A stretch of DNA of 64,000 bases from Ideonella_A sakaiensis_A (GCF_048320135.1 NZ_CP182947.1:1736001-1800000); one strand, 5' to 3'; counted from the first letter of the stretch, positions 51,670-61,107 are shown. Made by a program: numbers and translations. Notes: generated from the letters alone by a model not told the origin.

Positions 51670-52668
51670 TCAGCGGCGCGGTTCGAGCGGGTAGGCGGGG
51701 TCGTTGTAGCCCGGCGTCGACGGGTGGCCGGGCGCGACCAGCGAATCGACCAGCGCCTCATCGGCGGCATCGATCTGGCAATCGAGTGCGGCGAAATAGT
51801 CCTGCCATTGCGCGAGTGTGCGCGGCCCGGCGATCACCGCACTGACCGCCTTGTGCGCGAGCACCCAGGCGGTCGCGAAATGCGACAGCGCAACAGCCTT
51901 GCCTTCGCAATGGCGCTTCAACTGCTGCGCGATCAGCAGCGACTCCTCGCGGAATTCGGTCTGCATCATCCGCTTGTCGGCGCGGCCGGCGCGGCTTTCC
52001 GCGGCCGGTTTCCCGCCGGGCACATATTTGCCCGACAGCACGCCGCGTGCGATCGGGCTGTACGGCACGACGCCGATGCCGTGGTGATGGCAGGCCGGCA
52101 GCACCTCGGCCTCGGGCTGCCGGTTCAGCAGGTTGTAGTACGGCTGGCAAACGACCGGCGCCGGCATGTTCAGCTGCCGCGCCAGATGGACCATCTCGCC
52201 GATCCGCCAGCCGCGGAAGTTCGATACCCCCCAGTAGCGGATCTTGCCGTCGCGCAGCAGCGCCTCGATCGCGCGCAGCGGCTCCTCGAGGTTCATGCCG
52301 TTGTAGTCGCGGTGCAGGTAGTAGATGTCGATGTGGTCGGTGGCCAGCCGCTGCAGGCTGTCTTCGCAGGCGCGCATCATCCAGTTGCGCGAATAACGCA
52401 ACTGGTTCGGCCGCTCGCCCATCTTGTTGCCGAGCTTGGTCGCGAGGATCCAGTCGCGGCGGTTCGGCGCGATCAACTCGCCAACCATCTTCTCGGATCC
52501 GCCGAGCGAATAGACATCGGCGGTGTCGATGAAATTGACGCCCTGCCCGTGTGCATGGGCGACGATCTCGCGTGCTTCGTCGATGCCGGTCTGGTCGGCA
52601 AACATCATCGTGCCCAGGCACAGGGCGGAAACCTCGAGCTGACTGTTGCCCAGGCGGTGATAACGCAT
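51670..52668 (-). CDS. Aldo/keto reductase
   Basis: 332 residues from the ATG at 52668; longer in-frame readings upstream are not supported. TIM-barrel aldo/keto reductase with catalytic Asp and Tyr in FIDTADVYSLGGSE near 50, Lys in LATKLGNKMG near 80, His in DIYYLHRDYNGM, and the NADPH site near GVVPYSPIARGVLSGKY and GPRTLAQW. Substrate unknown; the YghZ/YhdN-like group is likely. No obvious link with the copper genes next door. Confidence 0.92.
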   Translation of the reverse strand: MRYHRLGNSQLEVSALCLGTMMFADQTGIDEAREIVAHAHGQGVNFIDTADVYSLGGSEKMVGELIAPNRRDWILATKLGNKMGERPNQLRYSRNWMMRACEDSLQRLATDHIDIYYLHRDYNGMNLEEPLRAIEALLRDGKIRYWGVSNFRGWRIGEMVHLARQLNMPAPVVCQPYYNLLNRQPEAEVLPACHHHGIGVVPYSPIARGVLSGKYVPGGKPAAESRAGRADKRMMQTEFREESLLIAQQLKRHCEGKAVALSHFATAWVLAHKAVSAVIAGPRTLAQWQDYFAALDCQIDAADEALVDSLVAPGHPSTPGYNDPAYPLEPRR

Positions 52669-52917
52669 CGTCGTGCTCCGTCGTCGGCGCCGCATGTTGC
52701 GGTCGGCGGCCATCGTATCGGCTTTTCCGCCAACTGTCGGAACCGTCCGACGGGTCAAGGCTGTGGCGACCCACATGCGGAACTGATGCCGGCCGGGTGA
52801 CCGCGCGGCCGTTTTGCAACACGATGAAACCACGCTTCGAGTCGCGGTTGCCTGCAGCCAGGGCTCGACCCAATGTCAAGGCCGCTTGCCGGCTTTCACC
52901 CAAAAAGGGGAACCATC

Positions 52918-53079
52918 ATGCTGCATTACGCCATTGTCTTTCTCGTCATCGCGCTGATCGCCGCACTGTTCGGCTTCGGCGGCATTGCTGCCGGTGCCGC
53001 AGGCATCGCGAAAATCCTGTTCCTGGTCTTCATCGTGCTGGCCGTCGCGACCTTCTTCTTCGGCCGCGGCAGGGGATGA
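52918..53079 (+). CDS. DUF1328 (YtjA-like) small membrane protein
   Basis: 53 residues; ggGGAAcc lies before the ATG. MLHYAIVFLVIALIAALFGFGG then AGIAKILFLVFIVLAVATFFFG: two membrane helices with the DUF1328 signature and a basic tail. Small stress-linked inner-membrane proteins of unknown function. Confidence 0.9.
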   Translation: MLHYAIVFLVIALIAALFGFGGIAAGAAGIAKILFLVFIVLAVATFFFGRGRG

Positions 53080-53083
53080 TCAA

Positions 53084-53215
53084 GTGACCAGGTTCACCGG
53101 GCGGGCCCGCTACGGGCCTGCCTACGGCACATGCGGGTCCGGCCTGTTCAAGATCGCTTTCCTGATCCTGGTCGTGCTGGGCCTCGCCAATTTCTTCTTC
53201 GGCCGCAAGGGCTGA
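53084..53215 (+). CDS. Half-length DUF1328-like microprotein
   Basis: 43 residues from a GTG at 53084, with AGGGGA about seven bases before it (inside the end of the DUF1328 gene). Its C-terminal half, LFKIAFLILVVLGLANFFFG, copies the second helix of the preceding DUF1328 protein (KILFLVFIVLAVATFFFG), while the N-terminal half is unrelated, basic and Gly/Tyr-rich. Looks like a tandem partial duplication that kept one helix. A strong hairpin follows its stop immediately. Confidence 0.6.
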   Translation: MTRFTGRARYGPAYGTCGSGLFKIAFLILVVLGLANFFFGRKG

Positions 53216-53251
53216 TTCCGCGATCGCCGACGCAACTCGGCGCTCGCGGAA
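53216..53251 (+). terminator. Hairpin after the DUF1328-like pair
   Basis: ttccgcga-tc-gccga-cgcaac-tcggc-gc-tcgcggaa: 8 + 5 paired bases with one 2x2 internal loop, beginning at the base after the stop codon. It is followed by a cccttct stretch rather than a clean T-run, so a Rho-independent terminator is likely but imperfect; mRNA-end protection is the alternative. Confidence 0.6.
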
Positions 53252-53424
53252 TCGGCCCTTCTGCTGCCCGGCCGGCCTCTGATCCGGGCGACAAATCGGT
53301 CGTCAAACGACTGATCCCATCCGCACCACCTCCGTTTGAGGCGCTCACGCGCCTAGTACAACAACGGATGCGAATTCCGTCTGACTTCGTTCAGCATCGG
53401 GCATCGACCACGAATGGAGGCACG

Positions 53425-53766
53425 ATGCGGCAGATCAGCGGCAAGATCTTGATGGTGGCCTTGGCGGCCGGCCTCGGCGCGGCGGCCGGGCCGGTGCACG
53501 CGGCCGGCGGTGCCGGTGCAGATCGCGCTCAACTGCTGGCGGCCGGTTGCACCGGCTGCCACGGCACGAACGGGCATGCGCAAAGCGGCGGCCTGGTGCT
53601 CGCAGGCATGGACCGCGCCTATTTCATCGCGCAGATGAAGGCCTTCAAGTCGGGCCAGCGGCCGGCAACGGTGATGCACCAACTCGCCAAGGGTTATGGC
53701 GATGCCGAGATCGAAACAATGGCCAGCTTTTTCGCGAGCCAGCGCCGCCAGGGAGGTGGATCATGA
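53425..53766 (+). CDS. fccA: Monoheme c-type cytochrome, FccA-like subunit of sulfide dehydrogenase
   Basis: 113 residues from the ATG at 53425, four bases after GGAGG. Signal peptide about 1-26; heme site CTGCH at 42-46; distal Met probably in GLVLAGMDRAYFI or VMHQL. Small class I cytochrome with YGDAEIETMASFFASQ at the end. Its stop overlaps the start of the flavoprotein gene (ATGA). Takes electrons from the FAD subunit during sulfide oxidation in the periplasm. Some FccA proteins carry two hemes; this one has one. Confidence 0.88.
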   Translation: MRQISGKILMVALAAGLGAAAGPVHAAGGAGADRAQLLAAGCTGCHGTNGHAQSGGLVLAGMDRAYFIAQMKAFKSGQRPATVMHQLAKGYGDAEIETMASFFASQRRQGGGS

Positions 53767-55031
53767 ACGGCCGTCGCGATCTGTTGAAGCTGGTTGGCGC
53801 CGGCGCTGCACTGGCATCGCTCGGCGGCTGCGCCGCGGTTGGCGGCCGGGCGCGGCCGAAGGTCGTCGTGATCGGCGCCGGCTTCGGCGGCGCAACCGCT
53901 GCGCGTTATCTGCGGATGTGGAGCAACGGCAGGGTCGATGTCGATCTGGTCGAACGCGGTGACCGTTTCATCTCCTGCCCGCTGAGCAACCTCGTGCTCG
54001 GCGGCAGCCGGCAGATTGCCGATATCAGCACCGGCTACGACGCCTTGCGCAGCCGCCATGGCGTGCGGCTGATCCGCGACGAGGCGGTTGCGGTCGATGC
54101 CGCGAAACGCCAGGTGCGGCTTGCCGGCGGCACCACGCTCGGCTACGACCGGCTGATCGTCTCGCCCGGCATCGATTTCATGTACCAGGGCATCCCGGGG
54201 CTGTCGACCGAGGCCGCTCGCGAGGCGATTCCGCATGCCTGGAAGGCTGGCCCGCAGACGCTGGCATTGCGATCGCAGTTGCAGGCGATGGCCGATGGCG
54301 GCGTCTTCGCGATGCACATTCCGCGCGCACCGTACCGCTGCCCGCCCGGCCCCTACGAGCGGGTCTGCCAGGTCGCGAGTTATCTGAAGAAGGTCAAGCC
54401 ACGCTCGAAGATCCTGGTCCTCGATGCGAATGCCGACATCCAGTCGAAGAAGGGTTTGTTCACGAAGGCCTGGGACAACCTGTATCCGGGAATGATCGAA
54501 TACCGGCCGAACAGCGAATTGATGGACGTCGATGTCCGGACCCGCACCGCGAAGCTGACCTTCTCGGATGTGCGCGCCGACGTGCTGAACGTGATACCGC
54601 CGCAGAAGGCGGCCGCGATCGCGACGCCGTTCATCACCGCCAACGACCGCTGGTGCGAAACCGACTGGCTGAGTTGCGAATCGAAGGCGGCCGCGGGCGT
54701 GCACATCATCGGCGACGCGACGCAGTCGGCGCCGGCGATGCCGAAGTCCGGCCACATGGCGAATCAGCATGGCCACCTGGCCGCCGCCGCGGTGATCGCA
54801 CTGCTCGATGGCCGGCAGCCGTCGGCCGGCGCAATGATCACCAATACCTGCTACAGCTTCGTCTCCGATGCGCAGGCGGTGCACGTCGCTTCCGTCCACC
54901 ACTACGACGCCGCAAAGAAGACCTATGTGTCGGTCGAAGGCAGCGGCGGCGTCTCGCCGGACCTGAGCGAACCCGAGGCGACCTACGCCCATGCCTGGGC
55001 GCGCAACATCTGGTCCGACGTGCTCGGTTGA
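53763..55031 (+). CDS. fccB: Flavocytochrome c sulfide dehydrogenase, FAD subunit
   Basis: 422 residues. Twin-arginine signal MNGRRDLLKLVGAGAALASLGGC; FAD fold starts PKVVVIGAGFGGATAARYL near 32. C72 (RFISCPLSN) corresponds to the Cys that binds FAD covalently, and C193/C202 and C363 (NTCYSFV) cover the redox-active disulfide positions of FccB. C-terminal FCSD domain present. Oxidises sulfide to sulfur and passes electrons to the cytochrome encoded directly upstream. The TAT signal agrees with export of a folded flavoprotein. Confidence 0.93.
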   Translation: MNGRRDLLKLVGAGAALASLGGCAAVGGRARPKVVVIGAGFGGATAARYLRMWSNGRVDVDLVERGDRFISCPLSNLVLGGSRQIADISTGYDALRSRHGVRLIRDEAVAVDAAKRQVRLAGGTTLGYDRLIVSPGIDFMYQGIPGLSTEAAREAIPHAWKAGPQTLALRSQLQAMADGGVFAMHIPRAPYRCPPGPYERVCQVASYLKKVKPRSKILVLDANADIQSKKGLFTKAWDNLYPGMIEYRPNSELMDVDVRTRTAKLTFSDVRADVLNVIPPQKAAAIATPFITANDRWCETDWLSCESKAAAGVHIIGDATQSAPAMPKSGHMANQHGHLAAAAVIALLDGRQPSAGAMITNTCYSFVSDAQAVHVASVHHYDAAKKTYVSVEGSGGVSPDLSEPEATYAHAWARNIWSDVLG

Positions 55032-55095
55032 CCATCGTGCGATCACACGGCAGGCCGGTGCCCGAGGCCCGGCCTGAACCCGCTATGCTCGGCCG

Positions 55096-55986
55096 ATGAA
55101 CGACAAAGACGAAAGCTATACGACGATGGTCGTCGGCTTGCTGACGACCTACGGGCTGAACGTGCTCGGCGCGATCGTCACGCTGATCATCGGTTTTCTG
55201 CTTGCCGGCTGGCTGTCGCGGCTGACCGACAAGGCGATGGCGCGCTCGCAGAAGATCGATCCGGTCTTCCACTCGCTGCCCGGCAAGGTCGTTCGCATCG
55301 GCATCATCGTCTTCACGCTGATCGCGGTATTGAACCGCTTCGGCGTCGAGACGACGAGCCTGATTGCGCTGCTCGGCGCGGCCGGCTTGGCGGTCGGCCT
55401 GGCGCTGCAGGGCACGCTGAGCAATGTCGCATCGGGCGTGATGATCCTGGCCTTCCGGCCGTTCAAGATCGGCGATGCGGTGAAGGTCGCCGGCGACGTC
55501 TACATCATCGACCAGCTCGGCTTCTTCATCTGCAAGGCACACCTGCCCGACGGGCCGTGCGCCTACCTGCCGAATTCGAAGATCTGGGGCCAGACGATCA
55601 TCAACCTGTCGGTGACCGACAAGGACATCCGCCGCATCGACGAGACCTACGGCATTGCCTATGGTGACGACATCAACCGCGCGCTCGAGATCCTGCGCCA
55701 GATTGCCGATGAAGAGGAGCGCATCCTCGACGACCCGGCGCCGCTGATCAAGGTCTCTTCGCTCGGCGACAGCTCGGTCAATATCCTGTTCCGCGTCTGG
55801 ACCGCGCGTGCCGACTGGTGGGGCACCAAACTCGACCTGGTGCAGCGCTGCAAGGAGGCGCTCGAGGCCGGCGGCATCTCGATCCCGTTCCCGCAGCGCG
55901 ATGTCAATCTGTTCGTGCAGCGCGGCGAAGATGCGCAGGCGCTGCCGTTGCAGGCAGCCGACCAGAAGGCTGTCGGCTCGTCCTGA
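55096..55986 (+). CDS. MscS-family small-conductance mechanosensitive channel
   Basis: 296 residues. Three membrane helices: about 10-38, 62-83 and the pore helix LIALLGAAGLAVGLALQGTLSNVASGVMIL near 90-118 (the Gly/Ala-rich MscS TM3). Cytoplasmic beta domain with PFKIGDAVKVAGDVYIIDQLGFF; the family's usual GxVxxI is changed around here. Opens under membrane tension to release solutes. 64 bases after fccB, same strand; no functional link needed. Confidence 0.93.
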   Translation: MNDKDESYTTMVVGLLTTYGLNVLGAIVTLIIGFLLAGWLSRLTDKAMARSQKIDPVFHSLPGKVVRIGIIVFTLIAVLNRFGVETTSLIALLGAAGLAVGLALQGTLSNVASGVMILAFRPFKIGDAVKVAGDVYIIDQLGFFICKAHLPDGPCAYLPNSKIWGQTIINLSVTDKDIRRIDETYGIAYGDDINRALEILRQIADEEERILDDPAPLIKVSSLGDSSVNILFRVWTARADWWGTKLDLVQRCKEALEAGGISIPFPQRDVNLFVQRGEDAQALPLQAADQKAVGSS

Positions 55987-56040
55987 CGGCGAGCCAGCCA
56001 GTGCACGCACCGGTGCGTGGCGGGCGCGCGCCACCCGTGC

Positions 56041-58848
56041 TCAGCGCTGCGGCATTCCGGTTGAATGCTGCCGCTCGGGTGGCTGATCGAGCATCGATGC
56101 AATCAGGCTGCTCAGCGCGGTGAAATCGACCGGCTTGACCAGGTGGCCGTCGAAGCCGGCATCGCGGCTCGCCTGCCGGTCCTCGTCCTGCCCCCAGCCG
56201 GTCAGCGCCAGCAGGATCGCGCGGCTGCCCCAACCGGGCTGCGCGCGGATCTGCTGCGCAAGTTCGAAGCCGTTGATGCCGGGCAGACCGATGTCGAGCA
56301 GCAGCAGATCGGGTTGCAGCTCGATCGCAGCCTGCAGCCCGGATGGCCCGTCGAATGCCATGTGGGTCTGATGGCCTTCGAACTCGAGCAGCATCGCGAG
56401 CGACTCCGCAGAATCGCGGTTGTCGTCGACGATCAGGATGCAACGGGCGTCGGCAGCTTTTGGCGGTTCGTCCGAAGCCGGCTCCGTGGCCTGCTGTGCC
56501 GCAGCCTGCAGCGGCAGCCGGACGACAAATTCGCAGCCCTTGCCAGGCCCGTCGCTGTGCACCTCGACCGCGCCACCGTGCATCTCGACCAGCTGGCGCA
56601 CCAACGTCAGTCCGATGCCGAGTCCGCTCGACGAACGCTCGAGCGAGGTATCGACCTGCACGAACAGATCGAAGATGCAGTCGAGGTGGTCGCCGTGCAG
56701 GCCGATGCCGTCATCGATGATCCGTACCCAGGCCTCGCTGCCGTGCTGATCGACAGCCAGCCTGACCGCGCCGCCGACCGGCGTGAACTTGCTGGCGTTG
56801 TGCAACAGGTTGCCGATCACCTGGGCGATCCGCGCCGGGTCGGCATCGAGCGACAGACGCTGCTCGGGCATCTCGACGCTGAACCTCTGCTCCTTCGCGG
56901 CAAACAGATCGCGCGCCGATTCGACCGCCTGTTCGACGACCGACGCCAGATTGATCGCCTGCCGGCGCAATTCGATCCTGCCGCGGTCGATGCGGCTGAC
57001 ATCGAGCAGATCGTCGACCAGCCGCACCAGCTGCCCGATCTGCCGCTCGATCATTGCCGATGCCGATACGACTGCGTCGCGCCGTCCGTCGACATGGCGC
57101 AGCATCTGGGCGGCATTGCGAATCGGCGCCAGCGGGTTGCGCAGTTCATGCGCCAGCATCGCGAGAAATTCGTTCTTCCGCCGGTCGGTCTGTGACAGTT
57201 CGTCGGCAAGGCGGCGCAGCTCGTTTTCCATCTCGCGCTGCTGCGTGATGTCGGTATTGGTGCCGAAGATGCGCACCACCGCCCCGCTGTCGTCGCGGAT
57301 CACGCGCATCCGCGACAGGAACCACCGGTATTCGCCATCGTGGCGGCGCAGCAAAAAGGTGTCTTCCCAGTCGATGCACTCACGGACGTGCTGCGAGAAT
57401 TTCTCGATCACGCGCGGCGCATGATCGGGATGCAAGACCTGCCGCCAGCCACTGCCACACGCCTGTTCATGGGTCGTGCCGGTGAAGTCGAACCAGTTGC
57501 GGTTGAACCAGCTGACCTGGCCGTCGGATCCGGGGTCGGCAATCCACGCGAGTTGAGGGATGTTGTCGGCGAGGTCGCGGAAACGTTCCTCGCTGGCTCG
57601 CAATGCGGCCTCGACCGCGGCGCGCTCGGTGACGTCGCGAACGATCGCCTGCATGCGACCGCCGGGCAACTGCCGCGCGACGAGTTCGCCGATGAAGGTC
57701 GAACCGTCCTTGCGGCGGAAGCGCCAGCTGCTCGACGCCACCGCGCCGCCGTCGAGGCGGGCGATCTCGCCGTCCAGGCGTGCAATCTCGTCGGCGGCGA
57801 TCACGTCGACGATCGTCAGCTCGCGCAATTCCTGCTGCGAATAACCGAGCATGCTGCAGCCGGCGGCATTGACGTCGACATAGCGGCCATGCGAATCGGC
57901 GACGAAGATGCCGTCGACCGCTTGCTCGAACAGCAGCCGGAAATGTTGTTCGCTGTCGCGCAGCGCGCGTTCGGTGCGATGGCGTTCGATCGCGATCGCC
58001 GCGGTGCGCGTGACCATCTCGACCAGTTCAAGGTCTTCTGCCGGCGGTTCGCGGGCCTCCGGGTAATACATCGCAAAGGTGCCGAGGACATCGCCGCCAC
58101 TGGCAACGATCGGCGTCGACCAACAGGCACCAAGGCCATGCAACAAGGCCAGGTCGCGGAAATTGGCCCACAGCGGGTCGTTCGCGATATCGGAAACGTA
58201 GATCGGCCGGTTCAGGTAGGCCGCGGTGCCACAGGAGCCCACTGTCGGGCCGATCTCGAGGCCGTCGATCGCAGCGTTGTAGTCCGCAGGCAGGCTCGGT
58301 GCGGCGCCGAGCAGCAGATGGCGGCCGCTGTCGTCGAGCAGCAGCACCGAGCCGATCAGGCCGCTGACCGACTGATGCTCGATCGTGCCGACCAGCGTGT
58401 CGAGCACATCGCGCAGCGGCGCACCACGCGCCATCAGCTGCAGCACACGGGTCAGATCGAGGTGCAGCACTTCCTGCTGCGCCTGCTGGGTGAGTCGCTG
58501 GCAATGGACCGTCAGACCGCCGTCGACGGTCGGCTCGACCCGCATCGCATAACGTCGGCCACTGACGCTGTCGCGAGCGACAAAGCCGATGCCATGGCGC
58601 TCGGTCATCGCGCGCTGCCAATGCGCCGCGATGTCGGTGCCGACCAGATCGGGCCAGGCCTCCCAGACATTGCGGCCAAGCGCCGCCTCGTCGAGGTGGG
58701 CGCAGTAGTGGGCGAAGCCGCTCGTCATCGACGTGATGCGCCACTCCCGGTCGAGCAGCAACAGCCCGCCCGACGGCGTATCGAAAGCCGTCTCGGCGGG
58801 CTGCGTAACGACCAGTCCGGAATACTCCGTGGGCAAGGCTGCAACCAT
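56041..58848 (-). CDS. Hybrid histidine kinase: PAS, GAF, two PAS, kinase, receiver
   Basis: 935 residues from the ATG at 58848; a GTG nine codons earlier (58875) has GGAGG only two bases before it, so the start is uncertain. Soluble: no membrane helix. PAS-like about 20-120, GAF about 130-290 (GTAAYLNRPIYVSDIANDPLW), PAS about 300-420, PAS about 425-550, HisKA with FLAMLAHELRNPLAPI, ATPase with VIGNLLHNASKF and GLGIGLTLVRQLVEMHGG, receiver at the C-terminus with Asp in LLLLDIGLPGINGFELA and Lys in VKPVDFTAL. A cytoplasmic sensor for small molecules or redox. Target regulator not in view. Confidence 0.92.
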   Translation of the reverse strand: MVAALPTEYSGLVVTQPAETAFDTPSGGLLLLDREWRITSMTSGFAHYCAHLDEAALGRNVWEAWPDLVGTDIAAHWQRAMTERHGIGFVARDSVSGRRYAMRVEPTVDGGLTVHCQRLTQQAQQEVLHLDLTRVLQLMARGAPLRDVLDTLVGTIEHQSVSGLIGSVLLLDDSGRHLLLGAAPSLPADYNAAIDGLEIGPTVGSCGTAAYLNRPIYVSDIANDPLWANFRDLALLHGLGACWSTPIVASGGDVLGTFAMYYPEAREPPAEDLELVEMVTRTAAIAIERHRTERALRDSEQHFRLLFEQAVDGIFVADSHGRYVDVNAAGCSMLGYSQQELRELTIVDVIAADEIARLDGEIARLDGGAVASSSWRFRRKDGSTFIGELVARQLPGGRMQAIVRDVTERAAVEAALRASEERFRDLADNIPQLAWIADPGSDGQVSWFNRNWFDFTGTTHEQACGSGWRQVLHPDHAPRVIEKFSQHVRECIDWEDTFLLRRHDGEYRWFLSRMRVIRDDSGAVVRIFGTNTDITQQREMENELRRLADELSQTDRRKNEFLAMLAHELRNPLAPIRNAAQMLRHVDGRRDAVVSASAMIERQIGQLVRLVDDLLDVSRIDRGRIELRRQAINLASVVEQAVESARDLFAAKEQRFSVEMPEQRLSLDADPARIAQVIGNLLHNASKFTPVGGAVRLAVDQHGSEAWVRIIDDGIGLHGDHLDCIFDLFVQVDTSLERSSSGLGIGLTLVRQLVEMHGGAVEVHSDGPGKGCEFVVRLPLQAAAQQATEPASDEPPKAADARCILIVDDNRDSAESLAMLLEFEGHQTHMAFDGPSGLQAAIELQPDLLLLDIGLPGINGFELAQQIRAQPGWGSRAILLALTGWGQDEDRQASRDAGFDGHLVKPVDFTALSSLIASMLDQPPERQHSTGMPQR

Positions 58849-58948
58849 AGCTGAGCACCCTATCACGCGGGTCACGTCCTCCGACAGGCAATCCGCATTT
58901 TCCTACGCGGCGGTGGCCAGGTTTCCTACAAATTCGACACCGACTGTA

Positions 58949-59422
58949 TCAACGCGCCAACGGCAATACGCTGGTGCACTTGATCTCCGACAGGCACACG
59001 CTCGAGCGCATGCCGTTGACGCCAGGCAGCCTGATCAGCCGGTCCATCAGAAAGCGCGACAGCGATTGCAGGTCGCTCGCGACGACCTTGATCACATAGT
59101 CGAAATCACCTGTCACCGAATAACACTCGAGCACTTCGGGCAGTTCGACGATCGCTTCGGTGAAGCGCGACAGATCGCGGATATGGCCCTTTTCCATCGC
59201 GACGTGGATGAAGGCGACGACACCGAGGTCGAGCCGTGCGGCGTCGAGGCGGGCTTCGTAGCGCAGCAGATAGCCGGCCTCCTCGAGCCGCCGGTGCCGC
59301 CGATGGCTCTGCGCCGGCGACAGCCCGACCGCCTGCGCGAGTTCGAGATTGGACGCGCGGCCATTGCGCTGCAGGAAGTCGAGAATCTTGCGGTCGATTC
59401 GGTCGAGGTCTGGTTCTGTCAA
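58949..59422 (-). CDS. Lrp/AsnC-family regulator
   Basis: 157 residues from a TTG at 59422, with GGAGA five bases upstream; this gives the family's usual start (TEPDLDRIDRKILDFLQRNG). An ATG 14 codons earlier has no spaced RBS. Helix-turn-helix LELAQAVGLSPAQSHRRHRRLEEAGYL, then the RAM ligand domain with YSVTGDFDYVIKV. Divergent from hpd, so probably an amino-acid-responsive regulator of the hpd-phhB-phhA genes. Confidence 0.92.
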   Translation of the reverse strand: MTEPDLDRIDRKILDFLQRNGRASNLELAQAVGLSPAQSHRRHRRLEEAGYLLRYEARLDAARLDLGVVAFIHVAMEKGHIRDLSRFTEAIVELPEVLECYSVTGDFDYVIKVVASDLQSLSRFLMDRLIRLPGVNGMRSSVCLSEIKCTSVLPLAR

Positions 59423-59447
59423 AGATATCTCCTGGAACGAACGAAAT

Positions 59448-59506
59448 GCGCAATCATCTTTCATCTTCCAGCGTTCTACCGGATGCCAATTGAAAGCACA
59501 TTGCGC
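59448..59506. promoter_or_regulatory. Spaced inverted arms gcgcaat / attgcgc upstream of hpd
   Basis: gcgcaat at 59448-59454 and attgcgc at 59500-59506, centres 52 bp apart (about five helical turns), in the Lrp-hpd divergent gap. Lrp proteins often use phased sites; this pairing is suggestive only. Confidence 0.3.
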
Positions 59507-59636
59507 GCCGCACGCGGCAAACTAGCCGATTCTGCCCAGCAGCTTGTCCACAACGGCAGGACACACAAGCTCAGGCAGCCACACACCGTGCGGCCGTTCT
59601 GTTGCATGCTGTCAACATCACCGAGAAGGAAACGAG

Positions 59637-60713
59637 ATGACCGACCTGTACGAAAACCCGATGGGCCTGATGGGCTTCGAATTCGTCGAATTTGCATCGC
59701 CGACGCCAAATGTGCTCGAGCCGGTCTTCGAGAAGATGGGCTTCAGCAAGGTCGCGGTGCACCGCTCGAAGGACGTCGTGTTGTACCGCCAGGGCGACAT
59801 CAATTTCATCGTCAACAACGAGCCGCGCAGCGCAGCGGCCTATTTCGCCGCCGAGCACGGCCCGTCGGCGTGCGGCATGGCATTCCGCGTGCGCAACGCG
59901 CACCAGGCCTATGCCCGTGCGCTCGAGCTCGGCGCACAGCCGATCGAGATCCCGACCGGACCGATGGAACTGCGGCTGCCGGCGATCAGGGGCATCGGCG
60001 GCGCGCCGCTGTACCTGATCGACCGCTTCGAGGACGGCAAGTCGATCTACGACATCGATTTCGAGTGGATCGATGGCGCCGACCGCCATCCTGAAGGCTG
60101 CGGGCTGAAGCTGATCGACCACCTGACGCACAACGTCTACCGCGGCCGCATGGCCTACTGGGCCAATTTCTACGAGAAGCTGTTCAATTTCCGCGAGATC
60201 CGCTATTTCGACATCAAGGGCCAGAAGACCGGGCTGACCAGCAAGGCGATGACCGCGCCCGACGGCAAGATCCGCATCCCGTTGAATGAGGAATCGTCGC
60301 AGGGGTCGGGGCAGATCGAGGAATACCTGATGCAGTACAACGGCGAGGGCATCCAGCACATCGCGCTCTACTCCGACAACCTGATCGAGACCATCGACCA
60401 GCTGTCGATGAACGGCGTGCCGCTGATGAGCGCGCCGAACGACATCTACTACGAGATGCTCGAGCAGCGCCTGCCCGGCCACGGCGAGCCGGTCGCCGAA
60501 CTGCAGACCCGTGGCATCCTGCTCGACGGCAGCACCGAAGGCGGCAACAAGCGGCTGCTGCTGCAGATCTTCTCGCAGACCCAGCTCGGCCCGGTCTTTT
60601 TCGAATTCATCCAGCGCAAGGGCGACGACGGCTTTGGCGAAGGCAATTTCAAGGCACTGTTCGAATCGATCGAGCGCGACCAGATCCGGCGCGGTGTGCT
60701 GAAGGACGATTGA
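59637..60713 (+). CDS. hpd: 4-hydroxyphenylpyruvate dioxygenase
   Basis: 358 residues. Converts 4-hydroxyphenylpyruvate to homogentisate with Fe(II) and O2. Iron ligands H162 (LIDHLTHNV), H241 (IQHIALYS) and E323 (FFEFIQRKG) are one residue offset from the Pseudomonas enzyme. Two vicinal-oxygen-chelate repeats; C-terminal FGEGNFKALFESIERDQIRRG is the family's typical end. AAGGAAACGAG precedes the ATG. First gene of the phenylalanine/tyrosine operon. Confidence 0.97.
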   Translation: MTDLYENPMGLMGFEFVEFASPTPNVLEPVFEKMGFSKVAVHRSKDVVLYRQGDINFIVNNEPRSAAAYFAAEHGPSACGMAFRVRNAHQAYARALELGAQPIEIPTGPMELRLPAIRGIGGAPLYLIDRFEDGKSIYDIDFEWIDGADRHPEGCGLKLIDHLTHNVYRGRMAYWANFYEKLFNFREIRYFDIKGQKTGLTSKAMTAPDGKIRIPLNEESSQGSGQIEEYLMQYNGEGIQHIALYSDNLIETIDQLSMNGVPLMSAPNDIYYEMLEQRLPGHGEPVAELQTRGILLDGSTEGGNKRLLLQIFSQTQLGPVFFEFIQRKGDDGFGEGNFKALFESIERDQIRRGVLKDD

Positions 60714-60752
60714 CGGTTCAGCGACGCGCAGCAAGCAACGGAGACCCAAGCC

Positions 60753-61073
60753 ATGTCGAAACTGCAAGCCAACGAGGCCCGCGAAGCGCTGGCCAGACTC
60801 GCCGAATGGCAACACGATCCGCAGCGCGATGCGATCACGCGCGAGTTCCGCTTCGCCGATTTTGCCGAGGCATTCGGCTTCATGAGCCAGCTCGCGCTGC
60901 TGTCGGAGCGGAGCAACCACCACCCCGAGTGGTTGAATGTCTACAACCAGGTGCGCATCACGCTGACGACGCACGATGCCGGCGGCCTGTCGCAGCGCGA
61001 CATCGACTGGGCGCAGCATGCCGACCGGCTGTACCAGCGGCTTGCCGCGGCCGGTCAGCAGGCCAGCCGCTGA
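60753..61073 (+). CDS. phhB: Pterin-4a-carbinolamine dehydratase
   Basis: 106 residues. Regenerates the pterin cofactor of phenylalanine hydroxylase. Active-site motif: F...A.FMSQLALLSERSNHHPEWLNVYNQV, with the H-H-P-E-W signature, then LTTHDAGGLSQRDIDWAQHAD. 39 bases after hpd and 34 before phhA. Confidence 0.95.
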   Translation: MSKLQANEAREALARLAEWQHDPQRDAITREFRFADFAEAFGFMSQLALLSERSNHHPEWLNVYNQVRITLTTHDAGGLSQRDIDWAQHADRLYQRLAAAGQQASR

Positions 61074-61107
61074 GCGCCGCGGCGCCCATGCACCTTCGGA
61101 ACGAGTC

